In this document: piece after piece, positions 25,583 to 33,164 of the stretch
How the letters are laid out: each line of letters opens with the position of its first letter
Numbering within the stretch: position 1 is the first letter of the stretch
Source of the DNA: Comamonadaceae bacterium
GTDB taxonomy: Bacteria > Pseudomonadota > Gammaproteobacteria > Burkholderiales > Burkholderiaceae_C
Reading direction: 5' to 3'
DNA: 64,000 nucleotides
Assembly (NCBI GenBank): GCA_027488255.1
Contig: JAIYBZ010000035.1
Coordinates: forward strand, 328,937 to 392,936
Translations under genes and position numbers: made by a program
Notes under the pieces: model-generated
Told to the model about the DNA's origin: nothing
What the model saw: the letters and a program-made list of their open reading frames with translations, nothing else
Database searches by the model: none

Positions 25583-27435
25583 TTGGGTTGGTATTGCAAG
25601 GAAACAAAGATACCGCGCGGGGGAGTGTTATAGCCATAAGCCAGTTGATACGTTTCATTGAATGCATTTTCAATTTTGACTCGCGCTGTCCAATCGGGTG
25701 TCCATTTTTTACTGGCCATCAAATGCACCAAGGTGTAAGCCTCCAATCGATTGCTACTGTCCACACGATTCCCCGAAGCCAGCAATTGGGCACCCCAGTC
25801 AATGCCCATCATTTGCTTACTCAAGTCCATTGAACCGTAGTCCCTTGCGCGTCTTGCCAATCGCGCTTGTGTTTTTGCGTTGATGGGATTTTGATGCACT
25901 GAAGCCAATTTGTAAGTCCAGCCATGCAGGACACCCGAAAAGGCCGCTTCGATTCCGCGGTTTTCTACCAAGCCAATATTTTCATAGTTTGGCGACCCCG
26001 ATTTATAAGCAATCGCATTGCTGGTTTCACTTTGAAAATGCACCAAGCGCAAGGCGCCTATGGGAGTTGCATAGTTCAGCCCTAACTCATAACCCTTGTG
26101 CTCCTCAGGTTTCAAATTGGGATTGCCGGTGGTGTATTGCGTGTTGAACAATTCACCCGTATTGGGCACCCGGAAGGAAGTTGAAAACAAGGCGGTCAAC
26201 TTCAATGCCTCGGTCACTTGATAGCCCGAAGCTATCAACCAAGTTGTGGCCGATTTGCTCACGTTGGATGGGGTCGATTGGACTTCCACGCGGTCATGGC
26301 GCAAATTGGCTTGGTAGTCCAGTGCCTCTGTTCTGCCTGTGAAGCCTGCGAAATATGCCGTCGATTTGCGGTTGTAACTGGCGCCTGATGTGTAATCGGC
26401 GTCCCCCATGTCCAAGCCAAAAGTCGCAGCCTGCAAGCCCAGGCGATAGACGTTGCTCCACTGCAAGCTTTTTTGCTTGCCCTGCGTCACGCTGCCGCTA
26501 GGGGCCCCATTATTAAATTCATTCGCTTCGTAATGAGATTGCGCAAAGGCCAGGCGTGAAGCCCAATGGGAATTGAGGCTCAGTTTGCCAAAAACCATTA
26601 CATTGGATGTCTCTGTTTTGTTGTGGTGTGTGTCGGTGCTGGCACCGTACGCGTCGTCATACTGCAACCGACCATCAATGCGATTAGCATGGAAACCCAT
26701 CGTTAACTTTTGGTCAATTTTTCTTTCGGCCTGAATGAAAACAGAAGACCTTTTCAATCCATCGCGATCGGGGTTGGCGCCGGTTTGCTGGAGGTGATTA
26801 ACGGCCGAAAAGCCATCAGTCTCAAATCTTTGAGCCGAAATGCCCCAGCGCACATCTTCTGATTTGACGCTGTAGCCCGCTGACAAATCTGTGGTGTTCC
26901 GTGCGCCGTACGACACATAGCCTGAAGCGCCACCACCTCCGCCACTTTGTCCAATTCGCGTGAAGATATTGATCACGCCTCCAGTGGCAGCTTCGCCATA
27001 AACTGCGCCGGCATTGCCGCGCAAAATCTCAACTTTTTCAATTTGATGCGGTGGAATATCGATCAGCTTCAAAGTACCCGAGTGGTCGGTTTGCACACGG
27101 ACACCATCGACAAACACCGCCACACTTTTGCTTTCTTGCCCCCGCATGAACAAAGAAGACACAGCGCCGGGACCACCATTGCGGCCAATTTCTACACCCG
27201 CTTGACCTTGCAAGAGATCGACCAAGGTGGGCGCTTGCGAACGCTCAATTTCTTCCCGCGTTATGACACTTGCGGACGGAAGGACGTCTGACAAATTCTG
27301 CTCCATTCGAGAAGCTGAAATCACAATGGGGTTGAGTTCCAACCCTTGTGCCTGAGCCACGGCAAGCCCAGAAAGGGACAAAACAGAAAGCGCCGATCCA
27401 CAAGCGCGCGCACCAAACCTGACAGATTTTTTCAT
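25579..27435 (-). CDS. btuB: TonB-dependent vitamin B12 receptor BtuB
   Basis: This 618-residue outer-membrane beta-barrel receptor has a signal peptide (about 1-29), a TonB-box-like LNPIVISASRM segment, a plug domain (SASVITREEIERSQ, LVDLLQGQAGVEI) and a barrel ending in a terminal aromatic strand (GIFVSLQYQPK). It imports cobalamin across the outer membrane using TonB energy. It is the first gene of the operon and lies directly downstream of a cobalamin riboswitch. There is no clear ribosome binding site just before ATG 27435. Confidence 0.92.
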   Translation of the reverse strand: MKKSVRFGARACGSALSVLSLSGLAVAQAQGLELNPIVISASRMEQNLSDVLPSASVITREEIERSQAPTLVDLLQGQAGVEIGRNGGPGAVSSLFMRGQESKSVAVFVDGVRVQTDHSGTLKLIDIPPHQIEKVEILRGNAGAVYGEAATGGVINIFTRIGQSGGGGGASGYVSYGARNTTDLSAGYSVKSEDVRWGISAQRFETDGFSAVNHLQQTGANPDRDGLKRSSVFIQAERKIDQKLTMGFHANRIDGRLQYDDAYGASTDTHHNKTETSNVMVFGKLSLNSHWASRLAFAQSHYEANEFNNGAPSGSVTQGKQKSLQWSNVYRLGLQAATFGLDMGDADYTSGASYNRKSTAYFAGFTGRTEALDYQANLRHDRVEVQSTPSNVSKSATTWLIASGYQVTEALKLTALFSTSFRVPNTGELFNTQYTTGNPNLKPEEHKGYELGLNYATPIGALRLVHFQSETSNAIAYKSGSPNYENIGLVENRGIEAAFSGVLHGWTYKLASVHQNPINAKTQARLARRARDYGSMDLSKQMMGIDWGAQLLASGNRVDSSNRLEAYTLVHLMASKKWTPDWTARVKIENAFNETYQLAYGYNTPPRGIFVSLQYQPK

Positions 27436-27520
27436 GGAGAAACCAACAACAAAGCGCCCTCACCGCCTTCCCCGACAGTGCATGGGCTTTACAACCGGTC
27501 TTGCGACAGGTCACCTTGTT

Positions 27521-27722
27521 GGCCGGTATCCGGGCTGACAGATGCGACCTTCATCACCTTCCCGGCGGCCTGTTTCAGAGCCACCAGTGGTTTGAGATGA
27601 AAGCGGGGTTTTTCGCTTGCGCAAAAACCCGTCTGCTTACCGTTGCGGGGGCAGCGCAGGTTCGGGGGGCCGTGGTGGCTTTTCCCTCCTGCTTCCCGTT
27701 GAACTGCGAGCCGTGAACCAGC
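27521..27722 (-). ncRNA. Cobalamin (AdoCbl) riboswitch
   Basis: On the minus strand the leader of btuB contains the B12-box GCCCCCGCAACGGTAAG (about 27636-27653), the hallmark of the cobalamin riboswitch. It is preceded by the conserved GGTTCACGG-type 5' element and AGGGAAAAGCCAC. A later CCACTGG and CCGGATACCGGCC close the aptamer. It should lower btuB-operon expression when cobalamin is abundant. Bounds are approximate (about 10 nt). An imperfect hairpin (AAAGCCC...GGGCGCTTT) lies between the aptamer and btuB and may be the expression platform. Confidence 0.92.
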
Positions 27723-27791
27723 CGCGCGAGCACCAACGCCCCTATTTTAGGCTGTAAGCTTTCAAAGAGCCTACAAAGCGGGCCTAGCCTC

Positions 27792-27797
27792 TACAAT
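27792..27797 (+). promoter_or_regulatory. Candidate -10 box upstream of zapB-like gene
   Basis: TACAAT in the context CTACAATGTG, 27 nt upstream of ATG 27824. It is one of several TACAATG elements of the same shape in this window. The -35 region is weak. Confidence 0.45.
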
Positions 27798-27823
27798 GTG
27801 TGACCACTTTTCCTTTGTCCGAC

Positions 27824-28051
27824 ATGGCCCATTCCGACACCATTGATCAAATTGCCGAGCGTGTAGATCATTTGTTGCTGCGCCACGAAGAGCTGCAACG
27901 CACCAATGCCTTGCTGGTCCAGCAAGTGCAGGGGTTGACGCTCGAGCGCGACCAGCTTAAATCCCGTCTGGCCGCAGCCAGAGCCAGGGTGGACGCCTTG
28001 ATTGAGCGCCTGCCCGCATCTGCCCCAGCATCTCCAGAGGCTTCCGCATGA
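27824..28051 (+). CDS. Small coiled-coil protein, TIGR02449/ZapB-like
   Basis: Seventy-five residues forming a continuous heptad-rich helix (IDQIAERVDHLLLRHEELQR and the following Leu/Gln/Arg-rich repeat), with an Ala/Pro/Ser tail. Such short coiled coils encoded directly before zapA fall in the TIGR02449 family and resemble ZapB. A role in cell division together with ZapA is inferred from context. The start chosen is ATG 27824; an upstream in-frame GTG at 27800 would add eight residues. Its stop overlaps the zapA start by 4 nt. Confidence 0.75.
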   Translation: MAHSDTIDQIAERVDHLLLRHEELQRTNALLVQQVQGLTLERDQLKSRLAAARARVDALIERLPASAPASPEASA

Positions 28052-28386
28052 GCAGCAAACAATTGGACGTCCAAATCATGGGCCAGAGCTACATTTTGGG
28101 TTGCCCCGAAGGTGGCGAGGAGCGCCTCTTGGCCGCGGTCAGCAAAGTCGATGAAGCCATGTGCAAAATTCGCGACGCCGGCAAGATCAAAGCACGTGAC
28201 CGCATTGCCGTCTTGGCGGCATTGAACTTGGCTTTCGAAGCACCTGCTGCAACCGCAACCCCTGCCACGCCGGTGGCGGCTGGGTCGGATGCAAGCGCCG
28301 AATTGCCGGCCGATTCACAGCAGCGCTTGAGCCAATTGCTCAAGCGTCTGGACCAAGTTTTGGAACAAGACGGCCAGCTGATTTGA
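28048..28386 (+). CDS. zapA: Cell division protein ZapA
   Basis: A 112-residue FtsZ-ring stabiliser. The N-terminal globular part has LDVQIMGQSYILGCPEG and LLAAVSKVDEAMCKIR. The C-terminal helix follows, here with an Ala/Thr/Pro insertion at about 70-85 before the final coiled coil. It overlaps the upstream coiled-coil gene. The 6S RNA gene follows, the same zapA-ssrS order as in many proteobacteria. Confidence 0.88.
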   Translation: MSSKQLDVQIMGQSYILGCPEGGEERLLAAVSKVDEAMCKIRDAGKIKARDRIAVLAALNLAFEAPAATATPATPVAAGSDASAELPADSQQRLSQLLKRLDQVLEQDGQLI

Positions 28387-28434
28387 GGCTTTTTGAGCAG
28401 TGTCCACCCCCTGCACTGCGGATTAATTAAGTCC

Positions 28435-28440
28435 TACAAT
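28435..28440 (+). promoter_or_regulatory. -10 box of 6S RNA
   Basis: TACAAT about 7-11 nt upstream of the expected 6S RNA 5' end. The upstream -35 region is weak (CTGCAC). Confidence 0.6.
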
Positions 28441-28445
28441 GGCGG

Positions 28446-28620
28446 CGTCTGCGGTGCATGCCGGGCTTTATATTTCCTTGAACCAATGCTCTTAGAGCCC
28501 GGGCTTGGTACATCGGCTGGTGAGCGTGATCGTCTCGCGTCAGATGAACCCAACGCCAGTCTGCCCTCGCCCACCTGAACCCCGGTTCAGGATGCCGGTC
28601 CGGTGGCACTCGCAGACACC
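28446..28620 (+). ncRNA. ssrS: 6S RNA
   Basis: An approximately 175-nt RNA immediately after zapA. The ends pair (GTCTGCGG near 28447 with CGCAGAC near 28611). The middle can form the long, bulged hairpin that mimics an open promoter (for example AGAGCCCGGGCTTGG and CACCTGAACC paired with GGTTCAGG). 6S RNA binds sigma70-RNA polymerase in stationary phase. End positions are estimated from the closing stem. Confidence 0.85.
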
Positions 28621-28648
28621 TTCTCATTCACCCGTCCCCCTTCCCCTC

Positions 28649-29464
28649 ATGATCATTGAACCTTTGTTGTTGGCCGAGTTGGCTGTTTTGGGCCTGTGCA
28701 CTGGTTTTTTGGCCGGCCTGCTGGGCATTGGGGGCGGCATGATCATGGTGCCCTTTTTGACTTACCTGCTCGGGGCTCGGGGGGTCGGTCCTGATTTGGC
28801 CGTCAAGATGGCAATTGCCACCTCCATGGCCACCATCATCTTCACCTCGATCTCCAGTGTCAGGGCACACCACAAGAAAAAAGCCGTTCGCTGGGACTTG
28901 GTGAAAGGTTTGGCACCGGGCATTGTGATGGGCAGTTTGTTTGGCAGCATGGCCATTTTTGCTTTTGCCAAAGGCACTTATTTGGCCTTGTTCTTCGCGC
29001 TGTTTGTCGGTTTTTCCGCAACGCAAATGTTTTTAGACAAAAAGCCAGCGCCGACTCGGCAAGTTCCCGGCTTCACCGGCTTGCTGGGAGCCGGCGGACT
29101 GATTGGCTTGTTGTCGGGCTTGGTCGGTGCGGGTGGCGGCTTTATCAGCGTGCCCTTCATGACTTGGTGCAACGTGGCCATTCACAATGCCGTGGCGACC
29201 AGTGCCGCCTTGGGTTTTCCCATCGCGCTGGCCAACGTGGCGGGCTATGTGGCGAGTGGGCAAGGCGTTGAAAACCTGCCCGCCTACAGCTTTGGCTACC
29301 TTTGGTTGCCCGCATTGGCCGTGATCGCCACTTGCAGTGTGCTGATGGCCCCGTTGGGTGCCGCAACGGCCCACAAACTGCCGGTGAAACAACTCAAACG
29401 CGTCTTTGCCAGCGTGCTTTATTTGCTGGCCGCCTATATGTTGTACAAAGGCATAACGGGTTAA
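28649..29464 (+). CDS. TauE/SafE (TSUP) family membrane transporter
   Basis: A 271-residue integral membrane protein with about eight helices. Two similar halves begin GLLGIGGGMIMVPFLTYLLG and GLVGAGGGFISVPFMTW, the internal repeat typical of the TSUP family, which exports or imports sulfite, sulfoacetate or related organosulfur anions. The substrate is not determinable. The start is ATG 28649; the frame is open further upstream through the 6S RNA gene, which is not coding. It ends overlapping by 4 nt with the convergent gene. Confidence 0.82.
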   Translation: MIIEPLLLAELAVLGLCTGFLAGLLGIGGGMIMVPFLTYLLGARGVGPDLAVKMAIATSMATIIFTSISSVRAHHKKKAVRWDLVKGLAPGIVMGSLFGSMAIFAFAKGTYLALFFALFVGFSATQMFLDKKPAPTRQVPGFTGLLGAGGLIGLLSGLVGAGGGFISVPFMTWCNVAIHNAVATSAALGFPIALANVAGYVASGQGVENLPAYSFGYLWLPALAVIATCSVLMAPLGAATAHKLPVKQLKRVFASVLYLLAAYMLYKGITG

Positions 29465-30144
29465 GCGGCGGGTGTCACACACCACGGGGCTTGGTCATGC
29501 ACCAAGCCCATCCACAAGGCCCACACCGACACCGCTGCCAAGGCAAAGCCTGCGAGGCGCATGCCCCAAGAACCATCTCCTAAAGTTTGCAGGCGCAAGA
29601 ACAACCAAGGCCCTGCCCACAAACTGATGCTGCTGCCCAAGGCAAACAAGGCCATGGTCATGGCCCCATCCCAAGGGCGACTGGTCAAGGCGGCCACCAT
29701 CAATGCCGAATAAAGCAAACCACAAGGCATCAGGGCCCAGAGCCCTCCGACCACCCAAGGCGCAGCGCGTCCCCAGCGTGCGTTGAATGTCCGAATGCGG
29801 GCCCACAAACCGCGGGCCGCGCTGTCCAGCCAAACCGGTTGACGGGCTTGAAACAAAAGCAACAAGCCCAAAGCCAGCGCCGCAAGGTGCAGCAGCGTCC
29901 AAGCCGGTCGCAACGCTGCAGACTGTGTGGTCAACCAGCCCAAGCCCTGAACGCTGGCCGCCGCCACTGCGCCCAACAAGGCGTAGCCAACAAGACGGCC
30001 AAACTGAAAGGCGAGCAAAGCCTGGGCACGCCGCTCTCCTGCGGCTTGGCCCAATCCGGCGCAAGCGGCACCACACATCGCGATGCAATGTGGCCCGCCC
30101 AAAATGCCCATCATCAAGGCCGTGATGGCCAAAGAACTTTGCAT
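29461..30144 (-). CDS. SafE-like membrane protein (urease-accessory/DsbD-like superfamily), near hemN
   Basis: This 227-residue protein has six predicted membrane helices. The first helix holds GGPHCIAMCGAAC, a His/Cys/Met-rich motif suited to binding a metal such as copper, and a second MPCGLLYSALM lies in the fourth. It belongs to the SafE-like group often encoded with cbb3 oxidase genes and hemN, where a role in copper or thiol handling for oxidase assembly has been suggested. That role is inference here. It lies downstream of hemN, separated by 84 nt. Confidence 0.72.
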   Translation of the reverse strand: MQSSLAITALMMGILGGPHCIAMCGAACAGLGQAAGERRAQALLAFQFGRLVGYALLGAVAAASVQGLGWLTTQSAALRPAWTLLHLAALALGLLLLFQARQPVWLDSAARGLWARIRTFNARWGRAAPWVVGGLWALMPCGLLYSALMVAALTSRPWDGAMTMALFALGSSISLWAGPWLFLRLQTLGDGSWGMRLAGFALAAVSVWALWMGLVHDQAPWCVTPAA

Positions 30145-30228
30145 GGTGTGTTGCTTGAATTGTCGCCAGCCCCTGGGTCGGAGATACCCCTTTTAGAGAC
30201 ACTTCACGGTCAAGGGACAAAAGCCAAA

Positions 30229-31611
30229 TCAGATGATTTTAGAAAAACGACTGCGGTTGCGATCGGTTTGCAGATAACGATCGAACACCATCGCCACACC
30301 GCGGACAAAAAACCAGCCCAACGCCGTGACGTGGATGCCCGCATCGGTGAGCTGCACCAGGCCTTTTGCCTGCATCTCCTTGAGCTGCGACAACTCTTGC
30401 GCAAAGAGGCTTTTGAAGTCGATCAACCAAGAGGTGTTGATGGTTTCAAACTCCAAATGCCCTTGACACATCAACGCCATGATGACGGTGCGACGGATCA
30501 AGTCGTCTCGGCTCAAATTGAGCCCCCGCACCACTGGGAAATGGCCCCGGTCAAGCCAGTCGCAATATTCCTCCATGGTCTTGGCGTTTTGGCTGTAGGT
30601 CGAGCCAATACGTCCTATTGAAGACACGCCCAATGCAATCAAATCGCAGTCGGCCTGGGTGCTGTAGCCCTGAAAATTGCGGTGCAAGCGGCCTTGTCTT
30701 TTGGCAATGGCCAAGGCGTCGTCTGGCAAAGCGAAATGGTCCATGCCAATGTAGACATAACCGGCCTGCGTGAGTGCCTCCAGTGATCGCGACAACATGG
30801 CCACCTTGTCGGTGCCCGCGGGCAAATCTTCGGCATGAATGCGTCGTTGCGGTTTGAAGCGCGCCGGCAGATGGGCGTAGGCGTAAAGGGCAATTCGGTC
30901 GGGGCGCAGTTGGTTCACCTGTGCCAAGGTGCGATCAAAGGATTCGGGGGTTTGCAGTGGCAAGCCATATATCAAGTCCACATTGACCGATTCAAAACCC
31001 AAACGCCTTGCCGACGTGACCAGCTGAAAGACTTGTTCAGCCGGTTGCACACGGTGCACCGCTTTTTGAACGGCGGGGTCAAAGTCTTGAACGCCAAAGC
31101 TCAATCGGTTGAACCCCAACTCGGCCAGCACCGCCAACCGTTTTTCATCCACCGTGCGCGGGTCGACTTCGACAGAATATTCGCCACCAGGGACAAATTC
31201 GAAGTGCTCTCGCAACATCGACATCAATTGGCGCAACTCATCATCGCTCATGAAGGTGGGCGTCCCGCCGCCAAGGTGCAATTGACTGACCGCTTGACCT
31301 CGCCCTAAATGGCGTGTGTGCAGCGCCACTTCCATGCCGAGATAACGCAGGTATTCTTGGGCACGTTCTTTGTGTTTGGTGATGATTTTGTTACACGCAC
31401 AGTAGTAACAAAGGGACTCGCAAAACGGGATGTGCACATAGACAGAAAGGGGCAACTGCTTGCCCACACCGGCAGCTTGGCGCTGAGCCAGTGCATCCAC
31501 ATAATCCTGCTCGCCAAAGGCTTCGACAAAACGGTCCGCAGTCGGGTAAGAGGTGTATCGGGGTCCAGGCACATCGAAACGTGTCAGCAAATCTGGAGTG
31601 ATGACGGCCAT
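30229..31611 (-). CDS. hemN: Oxygen-independent coproporphyrinogen III oxidase HemN
   Basis: A 460-residue radical-SAM enzyme making protoporphyrinogen IX without O2. The cluster motif CESLCYYC (CxxxCxxC) lies near residue 60, preceded by YVHIPFC. GGGTPTFMS and the C-terminal HemN domain are present. The start is ATG 31611; a longer in-frame start at 31671 would run into the regulatory region. An FNR box centred at 31688.5 lies 77 nt upstream, consistent with induction when oxygen is low. Confidence 0.94.
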   Translation of the reverse strand: MAVITPDLLTRFDVPGPRYTSYPTADRFVEAFGEQDYVDALAQRQAAGVGKQLPLSVYVHIPFCESLCYYCACNKIITKHKERAQEYLRYLGMEVALHTRHLGRGQAVSQLHLGGGTPTFMSDDELRQLMSMLREHFEFVPGGEYSVEVDPRTVDEKRLAVLAELGFNRLSFGVQDFDPAVQKAVHRVQPAEQVFQLVTSARRLGFESVNVDLIYGLPLQTPESFDRTLAQVNQLRPDRIALYAYAHLPARFKPQRRIHAEDLPAGTDKVAMLSRSLEALTQAGYVYIGMDHFALPDDALAIAKRQGRLHRNFQGYSTQADCDLIALGVSSIGRIGSTYSQNAKTMEEYCDWLDRGHFPVVRGLNLSRDDLIRRTVIMALMCQGHLEFETINTSWLIDFKSLFAQELSQLKEMQAKGLVQLTDAGIHVTALGWFFVRGVAMVFDRYLQTDRNRSRFSKII

Positions 31612-31681
31612 TGAACAGTCCCTTGATTCAATTGTGTTCAGATCAACGGCATAAATGTGCCCGCCAGACATTTTTTGGGCA

Positions 31682-31695
31682 TTGACTCAGGTCAA
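31682..31695. promoter_or_regulatory. FNR box between hemN and fnr
   Basis: TTGACtcagGTCAA is a perfect palindrome close to the consensus TTGAT-N4-ATCAA. Its centre is 41.5 bp from position 31647, which would be a class II start for hemN 36 nt before its ATG. It may also autoregulate fnr in the other direction. Confidence 0.75.
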
Positions 31696-31820
31696 ATAAT
31701 TGAAGGGTTTCTCAGGTTTTAATCATCCGAATTTGCATTCACCCGTTGAAGGCGCTATTTAGGTTTATGCTTCTGTCTTGATCTAAGGCAAAGCCCTCGC
31801 TTCACCATGAGACCAACACC

Positions 31821-32540
31821 ATGAACCCCCAAGCCATCAAAGTCGCATGCTCTAACTGCAATCTGCGGGAGTTGTGCATGCCTATGGGACTGTCCAACCA
31901 AGATTTGACCCGTCTCGACGATTTGGTCGCTGTGCGCCGCAAGGTCAAGCGCGGCGACACTTTGTTCACCAATGGCGAAAAATTCACCTCGCTTTACGCC
32001 ATTCGTACCGGGTTTTTCAAAACCTGTTTGGCCACCGAAGACGGGCGGGACCAAGTCACGGGCTTCCAAATGGCGGGTGAAATCATTGGGCTGGATGGCA
32101 TTGTGAATGACCAGCACACCTGCGATGCGGTGGCCTTGGAAGATGCCGAAGTGTGCGTCATGCCCTTTGACCGCATCGAAGAAATTTCGCGTGAAGTCAC
32201 CGCGCTGCAAAACCACGTGCACAAAATCATGAGCCGTGAAATCGTGCGCGAACACGGTGTCATGTTGCTCTTGGGCAGCATGCGCGCCGAGGAGCGATTG
32301 GCGGCTTTCTTGTTGAACCTGGTGCAGCGCTTGCATGCCCGTGGGTTTTCGCAGTCCGAGTTGGTCTTGCGCATGACTCGGGAAGAAATCGGCAGCTACC
32401 TGGGCTTGAAACTTGAAACCGTGAGCCGTACTTTTTCAAAGTTTGTGGAAGACGGCATTGTTGAAGTCAAGCAACGCCATGTGCGCATTTTGGACACCGA
32501 AGCCCTGCAGCGTTTGGTCAACAACAACCAATGCCACTGA
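31821..32540 (+). CDS. fnr: Fnr-type oxygen-sensing transcription regulator
   Basis: A 239-residue Crp/Fnr-family activator of anaerobic and microaerobic genes. The N-terminal Cys cluster is C10-x2-C13-x5-C19, with the fourth ligand probably C101 (QHTCDAV), so an oxygen-labile [4Fe-4S] cluster should form. A cyclic-nucleotide-fold domain (GDTLFTNGEKFTSLYAIR) and a helix-turn-helix near LGLKLETVSRTFSKF with the Fnr-specific E-x-x-S-R follow. A further weaker half-matching FNR site, TTGATctaaGGCAA (31778-31791), lies just upstream. Neighbours hemN and cco genes are the expected targets. Confidence 0.93.
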   Translation: MNPQAIKVACSNCNLRELCMPMGLSNQDLTRLDDLVAVRRKVKRGDTLFTNGEKFTSLYAIRTGFFKTCLATEDGRDQVTGFQMAGEIIGLDGIVNDQHTCDAVALEDAEVCVMPFDRIEEISREVTALQNHVHKIMSREIVREHGVMLLLGSMRAEERLAAFLLNLVQRLHARGFSQSELVLRMTREEIGSYLGLKLETVSRTFSKFVEDGIVEVKQRHVRILDTEALQRLVNNNQCH

Positions 32541-32564
32541 GCGGGCTATAAAGCTGCGCCGTCT

Positions 32565-32858
32565 TCAGCAGCATCCGTCTTGCCGAGCGCACTCGGCGGG
32601 TCGCTGATCTGGCGACACTGGGCATCGATTGACCTCAAAAGGCGACATGGACAACAAGGTGGTCAAGCCGCTCGAAACCATCGTCAACGCCCAAAAAGCA
32701 AAAAACGCCAAGGTGTAAACGCCTTGCCTTGAGAGTGCCAAGGGGTGCCCAAACCAATGCAGATCGTGTGGGTCGACCAGACCAAACACCATGATTTCTA
32801 GCAAGCCTGCGACCAGAAAAGCAGGCCATGCGATCCACATCAGTCTTTTCGCCAACAT
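32565..32858 (-). CDS. Small two-helix membrane protein at end of cco cluster
   Basis: A 97-residue hypothetical protein with hydrophobic helices at about 7-27 and 45-67. The intervening loop is short and His/Asp-rich (DPHDLHWFGHP), and the C-terminal tail has four Cys. GGAG precedes ATG 32858. It follows ccoH by 20 nt on the same strand, so it is probably co-transcribed and may assist oxidase assembly. I recognise no named family. The convergent fnr gene ends 24 nt away. Confidence 0.65.
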   Translation of the reverse strand: MLAKRLMWIAWPAFLVAGLLEIMVFGLVDPHDLHWFGHPLALSRQGVYTLAFFAFWALTMVSSGLTTLLSMSPFEVNRCPVSPDQRPAECARQDGCC

Positions 32859-32878
32859 AGCGGTCTCCAGTTGCCCGT

Positions 32879-33145
32879 TCAGGGCTTGTTTTCTGCGGCA
32901 GGCACCGGCAAGGCACCTGTGGTCGCATGGTTGCGTGCCTGCACTGCCGGGGCCAAGGTGGTCAGGGTGTCAGGCTGGTCCGCACGCACCTCGGCGGTCG
33001 ACTTGATGAGCACGGGGTCTTGGCCACTCGCAGCCACGTAAAAGGTCAAGAACGAGGCCACGATCACCACCAAGGGCCCGGCAATCACCAGCCAAAGGTA
33101 GCCAAATGTCCACCATGGTCGGTGGCTAGAAGAAGGGTTAGACAT
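32879..33145 (-). CDS. ccoH: FixH/CcoH family oxidase assembly protein
   Basis: An 88-residue membrane protein with one helix at about 12-40 (LWLVIAGPLVVIVASFLTFY) followed by a periplasmic segment carrying DPVL, as in FixH/CcoH. CcoH stabilises the cbb3 oxidase during assembly. This copy is shorter than the roughly 150-residue FixH proteins and ends in a low-complexity tail. The start chosen is ATG 33145. It is 19 nt downstream of ccoG. Confidence 0.75.
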   Translation of the reverse strand: MSNPSSSHRPWWTFGYLWLVIAGPLVVIVASFLTFYVAASGQDPVLIKSTAEVRADQPDTLTTLAPAVQARNHATTGALPVPAAENKP

Positions 33146-33164
33146 GCTGAACCTTTTTAAAAAA

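Larger units (their letters stand above)
27436..27823. other. 388-bp intergenic region between btuB and zapB-like gene
   Basis: It holds the cobalamin riboswitch and its expression platform on the minus strand and, near 27792, a plus-strand -10-like TACAAT for the next gene. The btuB promoter should lie around 27730-27790 on the minus strand, but I could not find a convincing -35/-10 pair there. Confidence 0.7.

Noticed and set aside
28505..28648. N-terminal extension of the TSUP transporter
   Set aside because: This stretch forms the 6S RNA; the membrane protein begins at 28649.
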